A stretch of DNA of 5,761 nucleotides from Hyphomicrobiales bacterium (GCA_027487195.1 JAIYEB010000422.1:1-5761), one strand, 5' to 3'. Shown: positions 1-5,761, numbered from the stretch's first letter. The notes: generated by a model from the letters alone, not told the origin. Program-made: numbers and translations.

Positions 1-221
1 ATGCGCTTGGTCAGGAAGCGCAGAAGGCCTTTACCGAGCGCATGTTCTACGCGCCAACGAATGGCCGCGCTCAGATCGATCCGCGCGCGCTCGCCCGCAC
101 GGCGGCCTCGCCTGAAAACCGGGCGCGCATGATCCCGGTCGATTGGGATGCCATGGCACGTGTTCGCGACCAATGGAACAATCGCTGGCGCCGAGAGATC
201 ATCGCTGCTGGCAACCGCTAG
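1..221 (+). CDS. ABC transporter substrate-binding protein, PotD/PotF-like (C-terminal end only)
   Basis: This is the last 72 codons of a gene that enters from the left edge. The frame starts at base 3 and ends at the TAG at 219-221. The product would be the periplasmic solute-binding component of the importer encoded just downstream. The tail carries a YAPTN segment (residues 16-20 of the visible part), a PEN...RMIPVDW stretch and a closing run rich in Trp and Arg (QWNNRWRREI). This pattern is typical of the C-terminal lobe of COG0687 spermidine/putrescine-type binding proteins. Its stop lies 12 bases before the ATPase start, so it belongs to the same operon. The N-terminal signal peptide and most of the ligand pocket lie outside the window, so the substrate (polyamine, opine, amino-acid derivative or other) cannot be inferred. 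The family call is fairly secure because of the context; the specificity is unknown. Confidence 0.85.
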   Translation, partial: ALGQEAQKAFTERMFYAPTNGRAQIDPRALARTAASPENRARMIPVDWDAMARVRDQWNNRWRREIIAAGNR

Positions 222-233
222 GCCATCTGGGGC

Positions 234-1283
234 ATGCCATCTCTCTCGATTCAAGGCCTGACCAAGCGCTATGGCGCGACGGTCGCGGTTGATGGCTTGT
301 CGCTGGACGTTGGAGCAGGGGAAGCCGTTGCGCTTCTTGGCCCTTCAGGATGCGGCAAGACAACGACACTCCGGATGGTTGCAGGCCTGATTGAGCCGGG
401 TGACGGCTCAATCCGGCTTGATGGCGTCGATATCACGCGACAGCCGGCCTACAGGCGCGGAATGGGCTACGTCTTCCAGTCCTATGCGCTTTTTCCGCAC
501 ATGAGCGTGTCGGCGAATGTCGGTTTTGGCCTCGATGAACGCGGCGTCGGTCGCGCGGAGCGGGACCAGCGCGTCAGCCAGGCGCTCGATCTCGTGCGCC
601 TTCAGGGGCTTGGCCACAGGAAGCCGAAGGAGCTGTCCGGTGGCCAGCAACAGCGCGTTGCGCTGGCGCGCGCGCTGGTGATCAAGCCCGCGGTTTTGCT
701 GCTGGATGAGAGCCTTTCGAACCTTGATTCCAAGCTGCGCGATGCCATGCGCCAGGAAATCCGCGACATCCAGCGCGCCCTGTCGATTACGACGCTGTTC
801 GTCACCCATGATCAGATCGAAGCCTTCACCATGTGTGATCGCATTGCGGTCATGGAGAAGGGCCGCATTGCCCAGATTGGCAGCGCCCGCGACATCTATG
901 ATGATCCCGTCAGTCGCTTTGTCGCGCAGTTTGTCGGCCGCGCCAACGTGCTGCCCCTGACGCGCACGGGTGATGGCCTGTCGCTCGCTGGCGCGCCCGT
1001 CAGCGTTTCGAGCGTGCCCACAGGCGACGTTGATCTTTTCATTCGCCCGCAACTCGTGAAGCTCCTGGCTCCCTCTGAACCGGCCTCGGGCCTTGATCGC
1101 TTGACCGGCAAGGTCACGCGCGTCTCGTTTGTCGGCGAGCGGGTCGAGGTGGTGGTCGATACCGCTGCAGGACGCATCATTGTTGAGCCGCCGGCAGGCA
1201 CCACCCCTCCTGATGAAGGGGCTGATATTGGCGTTGGATGGCGCCCGGCCGATGCGCGCGCATTCCGGCGTGAAGACGCATGA
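234..1283 (+). CDS. ABC transporter ATP-binding protein, PotA-like
   Basis: This is the cytoplasmic ATPase that powers the importer, at 349 residues the usual length for PotA/FbpC/MalK-type subunits. The nucleotide-binding domain spans about residues 4-235. It has Walker A GPSGCGKTT (36-44), Q-loop Gln82 in YVFQSYALFPH, signature LSGGQ (134-138), Walker B VLLLDE (154-159), D-loop SNLD (162-165) and H-loop His192. Residues from about 237 to 345 form a TOBE-like regulatory domain (FIRPQ near 269-273, a GKVTRVSFVGERVEV strand region near 292-306). The residue after the catalytic Glu159 is Ser rather than the usual Pro (DESLSNLD instead of DEPLSNLD); all other catalytic motifs are intact. The ATG at 234 puts the first beta-strand immediately at the N-terminus, as the family expects; the ribosome binding site is weak (a TGGGG-like stretch). 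The stop codon overlaps the next gene's start. The energy-coupling role is certain; the transported solute is not known. Confidence 0.95.
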   Translation: MPSLSIQGLTKRYGATVAVDGLSLDVGAGEAVALLGPSGCGKTTTLRMVAGLIEPGDGSIRLDGVDITRQPAYRRGMGYVFQSYALFPHMSVSANVGFGLDERGVGRAERDQRVSQALDLVRLQGLGHRKPKELSGGQQQRVALARALVIKPAVLLLDESLSNLDSKLRDAMRQEIRDIQRALSITTLFVTHDQIEAFTMCDRIAVMEKGRIAQIGSARDIYDDPVSRFVAQFVGRANVLPLTRTGDGLSLAGAPVSVSSVPTGDVDLFIRPQLVKLLAPSEPASGLDRLTGKVTRVSFVGERVEVVVDTAAGRIIVEPPAGTTPPDEGADIGVGWRPADARAFRREDA

Positions 1284-2131
1284 CGGCGATCCCCAAAAGC
1301 CGCTCCCTCGCGCTTTTGGCGCTGCCGGCAGCGCTCCTGATTGTCGGGGTCTATGCCGCGCCCATGGTTGGTCTTGGGCGCATGAGCTTCAATGAAACCG
1401 GTCCAACCGGCGCCATGGTCAATGCGTTCTCGTTTGATATCTGGGCCCAGATGCTGGGCGATGATTTCACATGGGAACTGACGCTGAACTCCCTGTGGTT
1501 GTCGTTTGTCGCCACAACGGCTGCGCTCGTCCTTGGCTATCCGCTGGCCTTGTTCCTGTTCAGGACCGAAAGCCGGTTTCGCGGCCTTTTGATCGTTCTC
1601 GCCGTCGCACCCATGCTCGTGTCGAGTGTGGTGCGCGTGTTCGGCTGGCTCGCGATTCTCGGAGATCGCGGCTTCATCAATTTCCTATTGATGCAGAGCG
1701 GACTTGCGTCCGCGCCGACCCGTCTTGTCTACAACCTCACCGGCGCTGCCATCGGGCTGACCGAAAGCCTGATGCCCTATATGATCCTTGCGCTGCTGGC
1801 CGGGTTTGGCCGGCTTGACCGAACCCTTGAGGAAGCGTCCGCAAGCCTTGGCGCCCCGGCCTGGCGCACGTTTACCCGCGTGACGCTGCCGCTCAGCTTG
1901 CCTGCGATCCTCCTTGGATGGCTCCTGTGCTTTGTCCTCGCCATGAGCGCTTACGTGACCCCCAAGCTTCTGGGCGGCGGGCGGGTGTTCCTGCTCGCAA
2001 CCGAAATCTATGACCAGGCGATCACAACCGTGAACTGGCCGCTGGCCGCAGCCCTCGCGCTCTTCACGCTCGTGGTGCTCACCCTGTTTCTTGGCACCTA
2101 TTCGGCCCTCAGCCGCAAGGTGCAGGCATGA
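1280..2131 (+). CDS. ABC transporter permease, PotB-like
   Basis: This is one of the two inner-membrane channel subunits of the importer (283 residues, normal for the family). Hydrophobic segments lie at about residues 9-31, 70-94, 102-125, 148-174, 205-226 and 253-274, giving the six-helix binding-protein-dependent permease layout. The cytoplasmic EAA loop that docks onto the ATPase is at about 184-204 (EEASASLGAPAWRTFTRVTLP). The segment AYVTPKLLGGGR (224-235) is characteristic of the PotB/COG1176 branch and supports first-permease identity over the PotC type. The ATG at 1280 sits inside the ATPase stop region (ATGA overlap), and its own stop overlaps the next permease start in the same way. 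Translation is therefore probably coupled along the operon. The substrate is unknown. Confidence 0.93.
   Translation: MTAIPKSRSLALLALPAALLIVGVYAAPMVGLGRMSFNETGPTGAMVNAFSFDIWAQMLGDDFTWELTLNSLWLSFVATTAALVLGYPLALFLFRTESRFRGLLIVLAVAPMLVSSVVRVFGWLAILGDRGFINFLLMQSGLASAPTRLVYNLTGAAIGLTESLMPYMILALLAGFGRLDRTLEEASASLGAPAWRTFTRVTLPLSLPAILLGWLLCFVLAMSAYVTPKLLGGGRVFLLATEIYDQAITTVNWPLAAALALFTLVVLTLFLGTYSALSRKVQA
2117..2122 (+). promoter_or_regulatory. Shine-Dalgarno site of the second permease gene
   Basis: AAGGTG lies five bases before the ATG at 2128, inside the last codons of the first permease gene. It is the clearest ribosome binding site in the transporter operon. It supports the overlapping ATG as the true start, so the second permease can be initiated independently as well as by coupling. 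Confidence 0.5.
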
Positions 2132-2922
2132 CCGGGGTTGGCGCAGGGCCTGTGCTGAAAGTCTTTGCCGCCCTTGTCTATGCGTTCCTGCTGTCACCGG
2201 TTCTGATCGTGATTGTGATCTCGTTTTCAGCCGACAGCTTCATCGTGTTTCCGCCCACCGGCCTGTCGCTTCAATGGTATGGCCGGCTATTTGGTCATCC
2301 CGCCCTGATGGCTGGCCTGCAGTTTTCGCTGGTGATCGCGGTGATCGTGTCCGTGCTGTCACTCGCCCTCGGCGTTCCAGCGGCCTATGCGCTGGCCAAA
2401 GGCAATTTCCGGGGCCGTGAGGCGCTGGCAAACCTGTTCCTTGCGCCGATCCTGCTTCCAACCCTCGTGCTTGGCCTTGCGCTCCTGCTGTTCTTTCAGC
2501 CCCTGCGACTGACAGCGACAATCCCAGGACTGGTCCTTGGGCATCTCTGCGTCACCCTGCCGTTTGTTGTGCGCATGATGACAACGGCTTTCGCAACGCT
2601 TCCCGATGAGGTCGAGGCTGCGGCAGCTACCCTTGGCGCACCACCCTGGCGCGTGGCGCAGCGCGTTACCTTGCCATTGGCCATGCCGGGTCTTCTTGCA
2701 GCTGCAGCCCTGTCGTTCCTGCTTTCGTTTGATGAGACCGTGATCTCGTTGTTCCTGTCGGGTCCGCGCGCCTCAACGCTGCCCGTGGAAATGGTGCGCT
2801 ATGTCGAGGGGCGGACAGATCCGATGATTGCAGCCCTGTCCGTGCTCCTGATTGCGGGCACGCTCGTCATCGTGATTGCGGTTGAAAAGCTGGTTGGCGT
2901 GACCCGCGCCATCGGACGATAA
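2128..2922 (+). CDS. ABC transporter permease, PotC-like
   Basis: This is the second inner-membrane channel subunit of the importer (264 residues, typical). Hydrophobic segments lie at about residues 10-33, 63-89, 101-123, 131-155, 183-208 and 233-252. The ATPase-docking EAA loop is at about 161-184 (EVEAAAATLGAPPWRVAQRV then TLP). The SFDE motif (200-203) followed by a short hydrophobic stretch and SGP is typical of COG1177/PotC-type subunits, which places it as the partner of the preceding PotB-like protein. It starts at an ATG overlapping the upstream stop, with an AAGGTG ribosome binding site, and is the last gene of the operon. Its TAA is 12 bases from the stop of the convergent gpmA. 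I see no truncation and no unusual codon use. Confidence 0.93.
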   Translation: MTGVGAGPVLKVFAALVYAFLLSPVLIVIVISFSADSFIVFPPTGLSLQWYGRLFGHPALMAGLQFSLVIAVIVSVLSLALGVPAAYALAKGNFRGREALANLFLAPILLPTLVLGLALLLFFQPLRLTATIPGLVLGHLCVTLPFVVRMMTTAFATLPDEVEAAAATLGAPPWRVAQRVTLPLAMPGLLAAAALSFLLSFDETVISLFLSGPRASTLPVEMVRYVEGRTDPMIAALSVLLIAGTLVIVIAVEKLVGVTRAIGR

Positions 2923-2934
2923 ACGACCGGTGCG
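2905..2934. terminator. Weak imperfect hairpin between convergent genes, possible shared terminator
   Basis: Bases 2905-2910 pair with 2929-2934 (six pairs, one of them G-T) and 2912-2914 pair with 2924-2926. A small 1x2 internal mismatch lies between the two helices, and the loop is nine bases. The structure covers the last codons and stop of the permease gene and the 12-base gap before the gpmA stop, exactly where a bidirectional terminator would be needed. There is no T-tract on either strand, so it does not fit a classical intrinsic terminator. I infer at most a weak role. Confidence 0.22.
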
Positions 2935-3555
2935 TTACGCCGCCAGTTCCTGGTAGCTCTCGATGCTTCCATCCCCCTTAAGGCGATAGACAAGCGGCAC
3001 GCCCGTGGCGATCTCGCGCTTCAGGATCTGTTCGGGCGACAGGCCTTCGAGGCTCATCACGAGGGCGCGGAGCGAGTTTCCATGCGCTGCGACGAGCACA
3101 GCGTCCCCCTTCATCACGCGCCGATGAATGTGCTGGCGGTAGTAGGGCAGTACGCGCTGGGCGGTCATTTCAAGGCTTTCGCCGCCGGGCGGGGGCACAT
3201 CATAGCTGCGGCGCCAGATATGGACCTGTTCCGCACCAAACTTTGCCGCTGTTTCGGTCTTGTTCAGGCCCGCAAGGTCACCGTAGTCGCGCTCGTTCAA
3301 ATGCCAGTCCCGGATGGTCGGCAGACCTTCAAGACCCATTTCGCCAAGCACCAGCGACAGTGTGCGCTGTGCACGCCCGAGCGCTGATGTGAACGCCACA
3401 TCAAACGACAGACCAAGGGCTGAAAGCCGCTGACCGGCAGCCCGGGCTTCTTCAACGCCCTTGTCGGTGAGGTCGGGATCTTTCCATCCCGTGAAAAGGT
3501 CCTTGAGGTTCCATTCGCTCTGGCCATGGCGGCAGAGCACCAGCAAACGGTCCAT
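2935..3555 (-). CDS. gpmA: 2,3-bisphosphoglycerate-dependent phosphoglycerate mutase
   Basis: The enzyme interconverts 3-phosphoglycerate and 2-phosphoglycerate in glycolysis and gluconeogenesis, in the cytoplasm, through a phosphohistidine intermediate. The RHGQSEWN motif at residues 9-16 supplies the catalytic His10. Arg61 in GRAQRT, Glu88 in the NERDYGDL segment (87-94) and His158 in AAHGNSLRAL match the active-site residues of the E. coli enzyme. At 206 residues it is the short form usual in alphaproteobacteria, about 40 residues smaller than E. coli GpmA, and ends without the long C-terminal tail. The ATG start is well supported by AGGAC five bases upstream, which overlaps the stop of dapB 8 bases away. 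It is therefore the downstream member of a dapB-gpmA unit. Identification is secure; a broader-specificity histidine phosphatase is unlikely given the complete mutase motifs. Confidence 0.95.
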   Translation of the reverse strand: MDRLLVLCRHGQSEWNLKDLFTGWKDPDLTDKGVEEARAAGQRLSALGLSFDVAFTSALGRAQRTLSLVLGEMGLEGLPTIRDWHLNERDYGDLAGLNKTETAAKFGAEQVHIWRRSYDVPPPGGESLEMTAQRVLPYYRQHIHRRVMKGDAVLVAAHGNSLRALVMSLEGLSPEQILKREIATGVPLVYRLKGDGSIESYQELAA

Positions 3556-3560
3556 GTCTT

Positions 3561-3565
3561 GTCCT
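3561..3565 (-). promoter_or_regulatory. gpmA ribosome binding site overlapping the dapB stop codon
   Basis: Read on the minus strand, AGGAC sits five bases before the gpmA ATG and shares its first bases with the TAG of dapB. It fixes the gpmA start. It also suggests that ribosomes finishing dapB can reinitiate on gpmA. Confidence 0.6.
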
Positions 3566-4373
3566 ATAGATCAGCCAGGCCGAGCACATCGACCATCGAG
3601 TAAAGCCCGGGTTTCTTTCCGCGTCCCCAAAGTGCCGCCACGAGCGCGCCTTGTGAGAACAGGCTGCGATCCTCTGCACGATGGGTCAGTTCGAGGCGCT
3701 CCCCCTGACCGGCGAAGACAACGCTGTGCTCGCCAATCACGCTGCCACCCCTCAGTGCGGCAAAGCCGATTCCGCCCTCGGGCCGCTGACCGGTGTGGCC
3801 GTCGCGGGCGGGAATACGCGCCGCCGCAAGATCAACGCCGCGCCCTTCAGCTGCAGCCGCCCCAAGCATCAGGGCGGTGCCGGAAGGCGCATCCACCTTC
3901 ATGCGGTGATGCATTTCCACGATCTCGATATCAAAGCTCGCGGGCAGCGCCTGTGCGACCTTGCGCGTCACGGCGGTGAGCACATTCACGCCAAGCGAGA
4001 AATTTCCCGAGCGGATGATGACGGCGTGGCGCGCGGCAGCCGTGATCTTCGCCTCATCCTCTAACGATAGGCCTGTGGTTCCAAGCACATGAACAATGCG
4101 CGCCTGCGCCGCGAGTGCTGCAACCGCAACGCTTGTGGCCGGCGTCGTGAAGTCGAAAATGCCGTGGGCATGGACCACGAGGGGCAGCGCGTCCGTCGTG
4201 ATCGCCACGCCAATGGTCCCGATGCCGGCAATCTCGCCCGCGTCCCTGCCAATGTTGGGTGAGCCCTCGCTCTCAACCGCACCGATCAGCCTGAGCGCAC
4301 CACGGGACGCAGCAATGCTGCTGATGAGCGTTCGGCCCATGCGCCCGCTCGCGCCAATGACGACAACGTCCAT
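3564..4373 (-). CDS. dapB: 4-hydroxy-tetrahydrodipicolinate reductase
   Basis: This cytoplasmic enzyme makes tetrahydrodipicolinate with NAD(P)H in the lysine and meso-diaminopimelate pathway, supplying peptidoglycan. Counting from the ATG at 4373 (269 residues), the nucleotide-binding loop GASGRMG is at 7-13, DFTTP at about 74-78 and GTTGLS at 98-103. The catalytic block EMHHRMKVDAPSGTA is at about 153-167; His155 and Lys159 correspond to His159 and Lys163 of the E. coli enzyme. The C-terminal part has AEDRSLFSQGA and GLYSMVDVLGL, as in other DapB proteins. The start is uncertain: a GTG at 4394, a GTG at 4388 and a TTG at 4379 are in frame upstream. The TTG would follow a GGGAG about seven bases away and give MSMDVVVIG. 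gpmA follows after 8 bases. The upstream gap of about 50 bases to the DUF2927 gene could hold a weak promoter (TCGACT, 17 bases, TATGAC on the minus strand), but this is not strong. Confidence 0.95.
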   Translation of the reverse strand: MDVVVIGASGRMGRTLISSIAASRGALRLIGAVESEGSPNIGRDAGEIAGIGTIGVAITTDALPLVVHAHGIFDFTTPATSVAVAALAAQARIVHVLGTTGLSLEDEAKITAAARHAVIIRSGNFSLGVNVLTAVTRKVAQALPASFDIEIVEMHHRMKVDAPSGTALMLGAAAAEGRGVDLAAARIPARDGHTGQRPEGGIGFAALRGGSVIGEHSVVFAGQGERLELTHRAEDRSLFSQGALVAALWGRGKKPGLYSMVDVLGLADL

Positions 4374-4423
4374 GCTCAAATCAAGCACTCCCACTGCAGC
4401 GGGTCATAGACGGGTGAGGGGGG

Positions 4424-5218
4424 CTAGTCGAGATGCATCCCGGTCAGAGCTTGCCCGGCATCCGGGTTTCGCCGTGCCGCAGCGCGCTCGACCCGTGGGC
4501 GAATATCGCGCAGCACGGAGGGCAGGACGGCCATGACCTGATCACGGGTCATGCCGGCGCGCACGCGCCGATCATAGAGCATGTTCAGAATCATCTGATC
4601 GAACAGGGGAAAGCCGTCGAGTTCATTGCGATCGTTGAACGTCGAATAGGCAAGTGAAGCGTGATCGTTGACAGGCCCCATGACCTGCAACACCTCTTCC
4701 GCAACGCAGGCCATGAACAGGCGCGTGCCAGCATCGCCAACGACAATGGCGAGGCCACGGTCAATGACGAAGTCAGAGCCAAAAGAGACCGAGCCCGCGC
4801 ACGTTGTCGTGCGCATGAAGGACGCGTCTTCGCCAAGCATGACCCGGCCGACCGAGAGGTAATGCCGCCTGTCGGTGATCAAGAGCAGCAGATTGGCCTG
4901 CGCAAGGCGCGGCACGATCTCAATCCTGACGCCACGGATCCGGCTCGCAAGCTGGCGGATCAAGCGCTCGGCCTCAACCTTCCGGATCCGCGCCAGCGGT
5001 GCGGGCAGGTTTTCCGTTGGCAGCGCCTCGATGTTGATGCGGATCGTGCGAGTGTATTTCTTGACGCGATCAGCCCCGCCGGCCGGCGCGCCGAACTCAG
5101 CGCCGAAAACGGTTTTCATGAACCCGTCGATCAACTCCTCGTCCGAATAGCGCCGCACCTCGGCGAGGGCGGGAAGCGACAGGACAAGAGCGAGAACAAG
5201 GACGAACGTGCGCAGCAT
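4424..5218 (-). CDS. Secreted DUF2927 family protein of unknown function
   Basis: The product has 264 residues from the ATG at 5218; an adjacent in-frame GTG at 5221 would add one residue. Counting from the GTG, residues 1-20 are a clear signal peptide (Arg4, a hydrophobic run and LPALA before EVRR), so the mature protein should be periplasmic or exported. I see no lipobox Cys and no later membrane segment. The core FMACVAEEVLQVMGPVNDH (169-187) followed by YSTFND (192-197), an LFDQMILNMLYD stretch and RAGM (221-224) matches my memory of DUF2927 proteins of alphaproteobacteria. Two cysteines (141 and 172) could form a disulfide. The C-terminus is basic and charged. No function is established as far as I know. 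It lies 57 bases downstream of a polysaccharide export gene on the same strand, which hints at an envelope role without proving one. No good Shine-Dalgarno site precedes either start. Confidence 0.82.
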   Translation of the reverse strand: MLRTFVLVLALVLSLPALAEVRRYSDEELIDGFMKTVFGAEFGAPAGGADRVKKYTRTIRINIEALPTENLPAPLARIRKVEAERLIRQLASRIRGVRIEIVPRLAQANLLLLITDRRHYLSVGRVMLGEDASFMRTTTCAGSVSFGSDFVIDRGLAIVVGDAGTRLFMACVAEEVLQVMGPVNDHASLAYSTFNDRNELDGFPLFDQMILNMLYDRRVRAGMTRDQVMAVLPSVLRDIRPRVERAAARRNPDAGQALTGMHLD

Positions 5219-5224
5219 CACGGT

Positions 5225-5253
5225 AGAATTGGTTTTCGCCGCGCTCTCGTCAA
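5225..5253 (-). promoter_or_regulatory. Possible sigma70-type promoter upstream of the DUF2927 gene
   Basis: On the minus strand TTGACG (5253-5248) matches five of six bases of the -35 consensus. It is followed after exactly 17 bases by AATTCT (5230-5225), which matches only three of six in the -10 box. Transcription would begin within a base or two of the start codon, giving an almost leaderless mRNA. That agrees with the lack of a Shine-Dalgarno site. The -10 element is poor, so this is tentative; read-through from the export gene is the alternative. Confidence 0.3.
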
Positions 5254-5275
5254 TCCGGGCAAACCGGGAGCCGGC

Positions 5276-5761
5276 TTAGAACCAGCGCTCGAGAACGCGC
5301 ACCGTGTCGCCTGGGCGAAGCGGGTGATGGATCGGCACTTGCGAGCGCACCAGACGGCCGGAGACGTTGCGCGTGATTTCGACCATGTCGGAGCGTGCGC
5401 GAGGCGTATAGCCGGTGGCGAGCGCCACCGCAGTCTGTGCCGTCATGCCGAACTGGAACGGGTATTGGCCAGGTGTTGTCACCTCGCCGAGAATATAGAA
5501 CGGTCGATAGGTATCGATCTCGATGCTGACCTGGGGATCGCGCAGGAACCCGGAGCGCAGCTTCCCGCGCAGGTTGCCTTCGACCTCCGCCGTTGTCTGG
5601 CCGCGCACCTCGACGGATCCGATAAGGGGGAGCGAAATGCGCCCCTGGGGATCGACGGTGTAGAGGTTCGACAGTTCGGGCTGGCCGAACACGATGATGC
5701 GCATCCTGTCGCCGGCATCGACGGTGTAGGGGTGATCGAGCGTATCAAACACAGCCGCAGG
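5276..5761 (-). CDS. Polysaccharide biosynthesis/export protein, Wza/KpsD-like short form (N-terminus cut off)
   Basis: The frame is open to the right edge (161 codons visible) and ends at the TAA at 5276-5278. The family forms or contributes to the periplasmic/outer-membrane export channel for capsule or exopolysaccharide. Counting from the GTG at 5752, the Poly_export domain covers about residues 8-82: YTVDAGDRMRIIVFG at 9-23, then VDPQGRISLPLIGSVEVRG at 33-51 and DPQVSIEI at 72-79. A single SLBB-type domain follows at about 86-155 (YILGEVTTPGQYPF at 86-99, GYTPRA at 114-119) and ends in LRPGDTVRVLERWF. It stops right after the first SLBB unit, so it is the short type common in alphaproteobacteria and lacks the extra SLBB repeat and the C-terminal amphipathic helix of E. 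coli Wza. The signal peptide or lipobox must lie beyond the window, so the GTG at 5752 is probably not the true start. Confidence 0.9.
   Translation of the reverse strand, partial: PAAVFDTLDHPYTVDAGDRMRIIVFGQPELSNLYTVDPQGRISLPLIGSVEVRGQTTAEVEGNLRGKLRSGFLRDPQVSIEIDTYRPFYILGEVTTPGQYPFQFGMTAQTAVALATGYTPRARSDMVEITRNVSGRLVRSQVPIHHPLRPGDTVRVLERWF

Noticed and set aside
408..1052. Long minus-strand open frame (214 codons) opposite the ATPase gene
   Set aside because: It is antisense to an ATPase with all motifs intact, in GC-rich DNA where such shadow frames are expected. The translation has no recognisable domain.
1685..2197. Minus-strand open frame (170 codons) across the permease junction
   Set aside because: It lies opposite two well-supported permeases and its Gln/Arg/Gly-rich composition is typical of an antisense shadow.
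3461..3979. Plus-strand open frame (172 codons) across the gpmA-dapB junction
   Set aside because: It is antisense to two certain enzymes. The Arg/Ser/Pro-rich translation lacks any domain or ribosome binding site.
4401..4423. G-rich tract on the plus strand that might form a G-quadruplex
   Set aside because: The runs are GGG, GGG and a single block of six G, with an eight-base loop and no loop within the last block. This does not fit the usual four-run pattern.
4403..4431. Promoter-like TCGACT/17 bases/TATGAC on the minus strand before dapB
   Set aside because: Each box matches only four of six consensus bases, and such matches arise by chance. I mention it in the dapB entry but do not annotate it.
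5269..5276. AGCCGGCT palindrome and nearby CCGG repeats between the export and DUF2927 genes
   Set aside because: The self-complementary units are short (4-8 bases) with no T-tract. They are too weak for a terminator or operator call in GC-rich DNA.
1..5761. A hidden mobile, CRISPR, phage-defence or toxin-antitoxin system
   Set aside because: All sequence is filled by recognisable housekeeping, transport or envelope genes. I saw no direct repeats, spacer arrays, inverted-repeat ends, transposase motifs or tRNA genes.

Overview
The window looks like ordinary chromosome from a GC-rich alphaproteobacterium, most likely from the Rhizobiales/Hyphomicrobiales. I base this on the GC-rich third codon positions, the short (about 206-residue) form of phosphoglycerate mutase, the dapB-gpmA gene pair, a DUF2927 protein and a short polysaccharide export protein. 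The order is recalled from family knowledge and was not tested by a search. Coding density is very high, and no stretch over about 60 bases lacks a gene.

Left half, plus strand (1-2922): the end of a periplasmic substrate-binding protein gene, then an ATPase gene and two inner-membrane permease genes. Together they form a PotD-A-B-C-like ABC importer of the polyamine/opine/organic-compound type. The last three genes are joined by ATGA stop/start overlaps, which points to a single transcript with coupled translation. The binding protein would capture the solute in the periplasm, the two permeases form the channel, and the ATPase drives transport. The substrate cannot be read from this window because most of the binding protein lies outside it.

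Right half, minus strand (2935-5761), converging on the transporter with only 12 bases between stop codons. In transcription order it holds the end of a Wza/KpsD-like polysaccharide export protein gene (running in from the right edge), a secreted DUF2927 protein of unknown function, dapB (lysine/diaminopimelate synthesis) and gpmA (glycolysis). dapB and gpmA are 8 bases apart, and the gpmA ribosome binding site overlaps the dapB stop codon.

I found no RNA gene, insertion sequence, CRISPR array, phage gene or clear horizontal-transfer signature. The points most worth a second look are the DUF2927 protein with its possible near-leaderless promoter, the Pro-to-Ser change beside Walker B in the ATPase, and the uncertain dapB start codon. 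None amounts to strong evidence for a new biological system.
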